From Halorubrum sp. (GTDB taxonomy: Archaea; Halobacteriota; Halobacteria; Halobacteriales; Haloferacaceae): 44,270 bases of DNA. Below are positions 40,037 to 44,270 of the stretch, piece by piece (positions within the stretch are counted from its first letter, which is position 1; every line of letters starts with the position of its first letter). Under the pieces are notes generated by a model. The model saw nothing but the letters and a program-made list of their open reading frames with translations, was not told where the DNA came from and did not search any database. The stretch spans positions 1 through 44,270 of the forward strand of contig JAQCNI010000007.1 of the NCBI GenBank assembly GCA_028275105.1, in the 5' to 3' direction. The translations under genes were made by a program, and so were the position numbers.

Positions 40037-40060
40037 TACGTCGGGATAGGGTCCTCAGGT

Positions 40061-40088
40061 CGATAAGCCTTCATTGGAATGCTCCAAT
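40061..40088 (-). promoter_or_regulatory. Metal-ATPase promoter with adjacent dyad operator
   Basis: The TATA element CTTATCG (40061-40067) is centred 28 nt from the ATG at 40036. Immediately upstream of the BRE position lies ATTGGA-ATGC-TCCAAT (40073-40088), a perfect 6-bp dyad. A protein bound there would sit where archaeal activators recruit TFB/TBP. The dyad also touches the regulator's 3' end, 12 nt from its stop. Confidence 0.65.
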
Positions 40089-40099
40089 CGATCGGCGCG

Positions 40100-40843
40100 T
40101 TACAGCGGCGCCGCCGGCCCGTCGGTCGGCGGATCGCCGGCGACGTACCCCTTCGCCAGGCGTTCCTCGGCCCGCCGGAGCCGATAGGTGAGCGTCGATC
40201 GCGGCACGTCGAGGTGGGCCGCGAGTTCGCCCGCGTCGACCACCCGGGGCGATTCGTAGTAGCCGTGTTCCACGGCGGCCCTGAGCGCGGCCTCCTGATC
40301 GGGGGGGAGGTCGCGGCCGTCCCCGGTCGTCCTGCCGGCCGACGCCTCCGTCGTTCGGAGCATCTCCGTGCGGGCACAGTCGCCCACCGCAGCCTCGAGC
40401 GCGTCGAAGAAGGCCGCGGCGTCGCCCTCGCCGGAGTGGATGATCCGCCACGTGTAGTGCCGGCCCTCGTGGCGCGTCTCGAACAGGATCCCGTCGCCGA
40501 GGTGGTCGCGGGCGATGTGGGGAACGGACGCGCAGGCGGGGGTGCGTTCCCAGTCGGAGTAGAGGACGAGCGTGTCCTCGGTGTGGTCGAGCACCCGGGT
40601 CGTCTGCGTCGCGCCGCAGTCCCCGGTCGCGAGGCAGTCCGCGTAGTAGTCGCCGTCGAGAAAGGCGGGCTCGACGGCCGAGAGGGCGGCCGGATCGCCG
40701 GTGGCGTGGTCGACCCGCCAGATCCGCTCGTCGGTGGCGTGCAGCGACAGCGACCGGATCCGGGCGTCGGGGTGGTCGGCGAGGGCGTCGGCCACCCGGT
40801 TGCGCCCGGGTTCGTATTCGAGAGCGAAGACGAGTTCGCGCAT
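40100..40843 (-). CDS. HTH_10 (Bat-type) transcriptional regulator
   Basis: A 247-aa haloarchaeal regulator. A two-part N-terminal domain (MRELVFALEYEPG ... ), which carries a D-C-L-A-T-G-D-C-G pair of Cys, precedes the bacterioopsin-activator-type HTH_10 at about 195-240 (AALRAAVEHGYYESPR, then STLTYRLRRAEERLAK). The start at 40843 was chosen from the family-like MRELVF; an in-frame ATG at 40876 adds only a short tail. It lies just upstream of the metal ATPase on the same strand, suggesting it controls that gene. The Cys pair could be a metal sensor, but that is inference. Confidence 0.85.
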   Translation of the reverse strand: MRELVFALEYEPGRNRVADALADHPDARIRSLSLHATDERIWRVDHATGDPAALSAVEPAFLDGDYYADCLATGDCGATQTTRVLDHTEDTLVLYSDWERTPACASVPHIARDHLGDGILFETRHEGRHYTWRIIHSGEGDAAAFFDALEAAVGDCARTEMLRTTEASAGRTTGDGRDLPPDQEAALRAAVEHGYYESPRVVDAGELAAHLDVPRSTLTYRLRRAEERLAKGYVAGDPPTDGPAAPL

Positions 40844-40931
40844 ACCGCCCCGGTACGGACCGCTCGGGCATAACACGTGGCGTCGACAACCGCGTCCATC
40901 CGGCGGCGTCCGCCGGGCCTATCCATCCAAC

Positions 40932-41531
40932 TCAGTCGTCCGCGGCGGCGGGAACCGTCGGCGCCACCGGGTCGTCTCTGGACTGCTCCGTCGCCGCCGT
41001 CCACTTCTCCTCATTCCCGTACCGGTACGCGCGGTGGTCCCGAGTCGGATCGACGACCGGCAACGAGAGCCAGTCGTTGTCGAGCAGCGTCGCCAACTCC
41101 TCGCGGTCGGCGAGGATCCCCTCGACACGTTCGACCGGCGCGTGGACGACCGCCGAGAGGCGGAGCGGCCGGTGGTACGGCTCGTCGGCGGCAGCCATGA
41201 GGGACTGCGACGGGAGGCCGGTCATCAGGTCGGCCGCCCGTTCGACCGCCTCGTGAAACGGCCGGTCCTCGAACCCCGAGAGGGGGTTGGCCGTCACGAA
41301 CGAGTGGAGGAGCCAGCGGGGGCCGACGACACCACACGAAGGACGGTCGAGCGCTCGATCCACCCACGGCGTCCCCGCCCACGCAACAAATCCCGGAAGA
41401 TCCGAGTCGGTGTCGAACGGATCCGGTGATTGACCCGAGGTCGCACCCGCCCGGCGATGGGCGATTTGCCCCGACTCGGCTCTCTCCGGGTCGAGAGTCG
41501 ACGAGAAGGGAATCCACCAAACCGGAGGCAC
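40932..41531 (-). pseudogene. dabA: dabA (DUF2309) remnant with the core deleted
   Basis: A 199-codon frame joins two ends of DabA, the large cytosolic subunit of the DAB bicarbonate/CO2 uptake pump (normally about 800-1000 aa). LLHSFVTANPLSGFEDRPFHEAVERAADL is N-terminal DabA, and MTGLPSQSLMAAADEPYHRPLRLS onward is C-terminal DabA. The roughly 600-residue middle, including the carbonic-anhydrase-like zinc site, is absent. The join falls at AADL/MTG. The first 75 codons are of unclear origin. No dabB (NuoL-like) partner is nearby. It should be non-functional. Confidence 0.65.
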
Positions 41532-41566
41532 GCTACCGGAACGTTCGATACACTCGTTTGGAAACC

Positions 41567-41573
41567 CATATCG
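41567..41573 (+). promoter_or_regulatory. TATA element of the amidohydrolase gene
   Basis: CATATCG is centred about 26 nt before the ATG at 41596. Confidence 0.55.
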
Positions 41574-41595
41574 GTATCAGAACCCCAGTGCCGGT

Positions 41596-42612
41596 ATGCG
41601 AGAGATCGCCGGAACCGTTCTCGTTGGTCGGTCGTTCGAACCGGTCCGTGGCCGGGTCGTCGTCGAGGACGGCCGGATCGCGGCCGTCGACGAGGTCGAG
41701 ACCACGTCGACCGACATCGTGTTGCCGGCGTTCGTCAACGCCCACACGCATCTGGGGGACGCCGTCGCGAAGGAGGCGGCGGTCGGCCTGTCGCTCGACG
41801 AGGCGGTGGCGCCGCCGAACAGCCTGAAACACCGCCGACTGGCGGCCGCCGACCGTGCCGAACTCGTAACGGCGATGCGGCGAACCCTTCGATTCATGCG
41901 GCGAACCGGGACGGGTGCCTGTCTGGATTTCCGGGAGTTCGGAACGGACGGGGCACGCGCGCTCCGCGAGGCGGCGCAAGCGGTGGACGTCGACCCGTTC
42001 ATTTTCGGGAGCGGTGACCCGTCGGTCCTCGAGGTTGCCGACGGATACGGGGCGTCCGGCGCGAACGACGGGGACTTCGCCGAACGGCGCGCCGCGTGTG
42101 CGGAGCGCGACGTTCCGTTCGCCATCCATGCCGGCGAACCGGACGCGACCGACATCCATCCCGCGCTCGATCTGGAGCCGGACCTGCTCGTTCACATGGT
42201 ACACGCCGAACGGGACCACCTCGAACGGGTCGCGAACCAGTCGGTTCCGGTCGCGGTCTGTCCACGGGCGAACACTGTGCTCGACGTCGGGACGCCGCCA
42301 GTACGGGAGTTAGTCGATCACACGACGGTCGCGCTCGGAACGGACAACGTGATGGTGAACCCACCCACCATGTTTCGGGAGATGGCGTATACGGCGAAAC
42401 GGTTCGACGTGACCGCCCGAGAAGTGTTGCGGATGGCGACGGTTGCCGGCGCCGAGGTCGCCGGACTCGACCGGGGCGTCATCGCTCCCGGCCGGCGGGC
42501 GGCGCTCGTCGTTCTCGACGGCGACTCGGCAAATCTGGCCGGGACGGACGATCCGGTGCGTGCGGTCGTCCGGCGCGCGACCGCACTCGACGTCGAGCGG
42601 GTTGTCGGCTAG
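41596..42612 (+). CDS. Amidohydrolase-superfamily protein
   Basis: A 338-aa metal-dependent hydrolase related to the cytosine-deaminase/TRZ-ATZ group. The metal site is NAHTH (H50, H52), then FAIHAGE, a MVHAERDH segment, and the catalytic Asp in ALGTDNVMVN. A beta-sandwich wraps both ends (REIAGTVLVG and GRRAALVVLDGDS). Some of the usual active-site lid is short, so the substrate cannot be guessed; deaminases and ring hydrolases share this form. It is flanked by gene remnants on both sides, so its operon context has been lost. Confidence 0.85.
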   Translation: MREIAGTVLVGRSFEPVRGRVVVEDGRIAAVDEVETTSTDIVLPAFVNAHTHLGDAVAKEAAVGLSLDEAVAPPNSLKHRRLAAADRAELVTAMRRTLRFMRRTGTGACLDFREFGTDGARALREAAQAVDVDPFIFGSGDPSVLEVADGYGASGANDGDFAERRAACAERDVPFAIHAGEPDATDIHPALDLEPDLLVHMVHAERDHLERVANQSVPVAVCPRANTVLDVGTPPVRELVDHTTVALGTDNVMVNPPTMFREMAYTAKRFDVTAREVLRMATVAGAEVAGLDRGVIAPGRRAALVVLDGDSANLAGTDDPVRAVVRRATALDVERVVG

Positions 42613-42797
42613 TCGCCGGTCCCGGGATCGAACTTGCCGAGGGGGGTCGTCTCGTGGCCCCGAACGGGCACCTCGTCGGCGACCGTCAGTCCCATGCCGA
42701 GGAGTTCCTGCGCGACGGGCGTGATGTCGCCGTCCGACTCGCCGACCGCCGTCACGAGGAGGTTCTGCTCACCGGTGACCAGTTCGTGAAATAACTG
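42609..42797 (-). pseudogene. C-terminal stub of an Lrp/AsnC-like regulator
   Basis: The frame reads QLFHELVTGEQNLLVTAVGE, then SDGDITPVAQELLGMGLTVA, then a tail ending GTGD and TAG. It resembles the ligand-binding RAM end of haloarchaeal Lrp/AsnC proteins. The frame stays open to 42830, where a TAG blocks it, and has no ATG or GTG start. The DNA-binding part is gone. Its stop overlaps the stop of the amidohydrolase convergently. Confidence 0.55.
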
Positions 42798-42885
42798 CTC
42801 AGTCGGTGTGCGTACTGATCGATGAAAAAACTACCAGATAAGAGTGGTATTTGTACTGGTATACAAGACGGAATGCGCGTATCGG

Positions 42886-44270
42886 TCACGCACCCTTTTC
42901 GACACCGGTAATTTCGAACCGGGCGCCACCCTCTCCACTCTCAGTCACAATAATCTCCCACCCGTGGGCGTCGATAATTTGCTTGACGATCCGCAGGCCG
43001 AATCCGGTCCCGTCCTCGTTCGTCGAGTATCCCGACTCGAATACGTCCTCACGCTTAGACTCGGGGATGCCGGAGCCGGTATCTGCGATATAGAAGCCGT
43101 CGTCCATCGCACCGACGGACACTGTCACGTCGTCACCGCCATGTTCGATAGCGTTCCGGTAGAGATTCTCGAACAGTTGCTGGAGTCGGCTCCGGTCGGC
43201 CTCGACCGCCCGGGTGGTATCGGTTTCGAGCGGTGCCTGCTCGGTGTCCACCGTTTGCCAACTGTCCCTGGCTGCGTTGGCAAGCCCAACCGACTCGGTC
43301 TCATCGACTCGTTGGCCTTCTCGTGCCAGTATCAGTAAGTCCTCGATGAGCGTGTCCATCCGGTCAAGTGCTTGTGCGACGTCGTCGATATGGGCACTCT
43401 CACACTCGTTCCGAATCAATTCCAACCGTCCGTCGGCCACTCGGAGCGGATTCCGCAAATCGTGGCTGACGACGCTGGCGAACTCCTCCAGGCGCTCGTT
43501 CTGTGTTTGCAATTTTTGTTCGTGTTTTTTCTGGTCAGTCACATCCCGGAAGTAGACAGAAATGCCGCTCTCTGAGGGATACACACTCGCTTCGACCCAA
43601 AAGTCCAGCGGCTCGTAGTACAGTTCCAGACTCTGCGGGGTTTGCGTGTCCATCGCCACGTGGAACGCGTCCCACATCTTGTCGAGTTCCGCGGCTTCCG
43701 GGTACATCTCCCACAGCGTCTCCCCGAGCAATTCGTCTTCGGACGCCCGCAACAATTCTTCAGCACGTTCGTTGATATGCGTGAATCGGAACTCGTCGTC
43801 AAGTGCATAGAAGGCGTCCGATACTCGGCCGAGCATTTCCTCAAACTCAGCTTCTAGTTCCCGTTGCTCGGTGATGTCTTCGAACGCGAAGACAGTCCGC
43901 TCCAACTCGCCGTCGTCGTTGTACTGTGGGGCTCCACTCACGGACAACCACACGCGTTCGCCGGACGGGCGGCGGGTACCCACGACCTGGTTGTGGATGG
44001 CCGTCTCTTGAGACAGCACACGGCCGAAGGGAGTGGCATCGGCGTCGAATGGATCACCATCTTTGTTGACGAGGTCGTACCGAGAGTGGTTATACGACGT
44101 ATCTTTGACTGCTTTATGCGGCCATCCAGCGATCGTAGTCGATTGTTCATTCACCAACGAGAGGTCGCCGTCAGCACTGACGACTGCAATCCCAACCGGG
44201 CTCGTTTCGACGATTCCCGTGGCGAGGTCCCGCTCTTGACTAAGCTCGCGTTCCCTCTGTTTTTGCTCGG
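42886..44270 (-). CDS. PAS-domain sensor histidine kinase, 5' end beyond window
   Basis: Partial gene; the visible 3' part encodes about 461 residues and continues past the right edge. Three PAS segments are recognisable (the first cut: VETSPVGIAVVSADGDLS; then with IHNQVVGTRRPSGERV and AFEDITEQRELE; then FYALDDEFRFTHINERAEEL to VYFRDVTDQKKHEQ). The kinase core follows: H-box SVVSHDLRNPL (His at 43462-43464), N-box YRNAIEHG, G1 DTGSGIPE and G2 GTGFGL. It has no receiver domain here and no visible membrane helix. Haloarchaea have many such orphan kinases. The DNA looks lower in GC than the core region, consistent with an accessory gene. Confidence 0.9.
   Translation of the reverse strand, partial: EQKQRERELSQERDLATGIVETSPVGIAVVSADGDLSLVNEQSTTIAGWPHKAVKDTSYNHSRYDLVNKDGDPFDADATPFGRVLSQETAIHNQVVGTRRPSGERVWLSVSGAPQYNDDGELERTVFAFEDITEQRELEAEFEEMLGRVSDAFYALDDEFRFTHINERAEELLRASEDELLGETLWEMYPEAAELDKMWDAFHVAMDTQTPQSLELYYEPLDFWVEASVYPSESGISVYFRDVTDQKKHEQKLQTQNERLEEFASVVSHDLRNPLRVADGRLELIRNECESAHIDDVAQALDRMDTLIEDLLILAREGQRVDETESVGLANAARDSWQTVDTEQAPLETDTTRAVEADRSRLQQLFENLYRNAIEHGGDDVTVSVGAMDDGFYIADTGSGIPESKREDVFESGYSTNEDGTGFGLRIVKQIIDAHGWEIIVTESGEGGARFEITGVEKGA

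Overview
The window comes from a haloarchaeon (class Halobacteria); the base composition and gene content would fit Halorubrum or a close relative, but the genus is inference. The evidence is a high GC content, strongly acidic proteins, and archaeal information-processing genes: MCM, RPA3 and its partner RPAP3, archaeal-type PheST and TyrS, RIO1, a Dim2/Pno1-like KH protein, and archaeal SepF. It also carries the halophile NAD-dependent glucose-6-phosphate dehydrogenase Azf. Many starts lie about 27 nt from a TATA element, as expected for leaderless haloarchaeal transcripts.

Layout. 1-166: apparently non-coding, repeat-like. 167-3438: pheT and pheS (minus). 3617-3691: a possible 24-residue leaderless microgene. 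3757-14459 (minus): a replication-linked cluster headed by mcm. The MCM gene is 2342 codons long because three inteins (473, 523 and 646 aa) interrupt a 700-aa helicase. It is followed by four small or hypothetical genes, a MinD-like ATPase, and a membrane protein that resembles M48 peptidases but has lost its HExxH site. 14500-18353: a TRAM protein, a Ski2/Brr2-like helicase with a Sec63 domain, and a NucS-N-domain/zinc-ribbon protein. 18380-21542: tyrS and a DUF460 RNase H-fold coiled-coil protein. 21612-23337: rio1, with a triplicated repeat carrying its promoter, and the KH protein; both are predicted small-subunit ribosome maturation factors.

23474-24207 is a 0.7-kb insert flanked by inverted hairpins. 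It has no transposase, but holds a 39-aa ribbon-helix-helix gene and a strongly structured stretch that could be an RNA. It is followed by azf, sepF, mutS and thiD on the minus strand and a FrnE/DsbA oxidoreductase on the plus strand. 30310-34577 (minus) holds a PAP2 phosphatase overlapping a lipoprotein that looks like a circularly permuted family-5 solute-binding protein, then a membrane protein. 34699-37452 holds a small Cys-rich protein, the rpa3-rpap3 operon and an RHH regulator. 37577-40843 is a Zn/Cd/Pb-type P1B ATPase with its likely HTH_10 regulator and a promoter-proximal dyad.

The right end (40932-44270) is more eroded. It has a dabA remnant missing its catalytic core, an amidohydrolase, the C-terminal stub of an Lrp/AsnC-like regulator, and a PAS histidine kinase that runs off the edge.

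Functional themes are DNA replication and repair (MCM, RPA3/RPAP3, MutS, helicase, NucS-N protein), translation and ribosome biogenesis (PheST, TyrS, RIO1, KH protein), cell division (SepF), central metabolism (Azf, ThiD) and metal homeostasis. The best leads for something undescribed are the mcm-linked operon of unknown proteins ending in a MinD-type ATPase, the HTH-loaded MCM inteins, the permuted binding protein paired with PAP2, and the hairpin-bounded insert.
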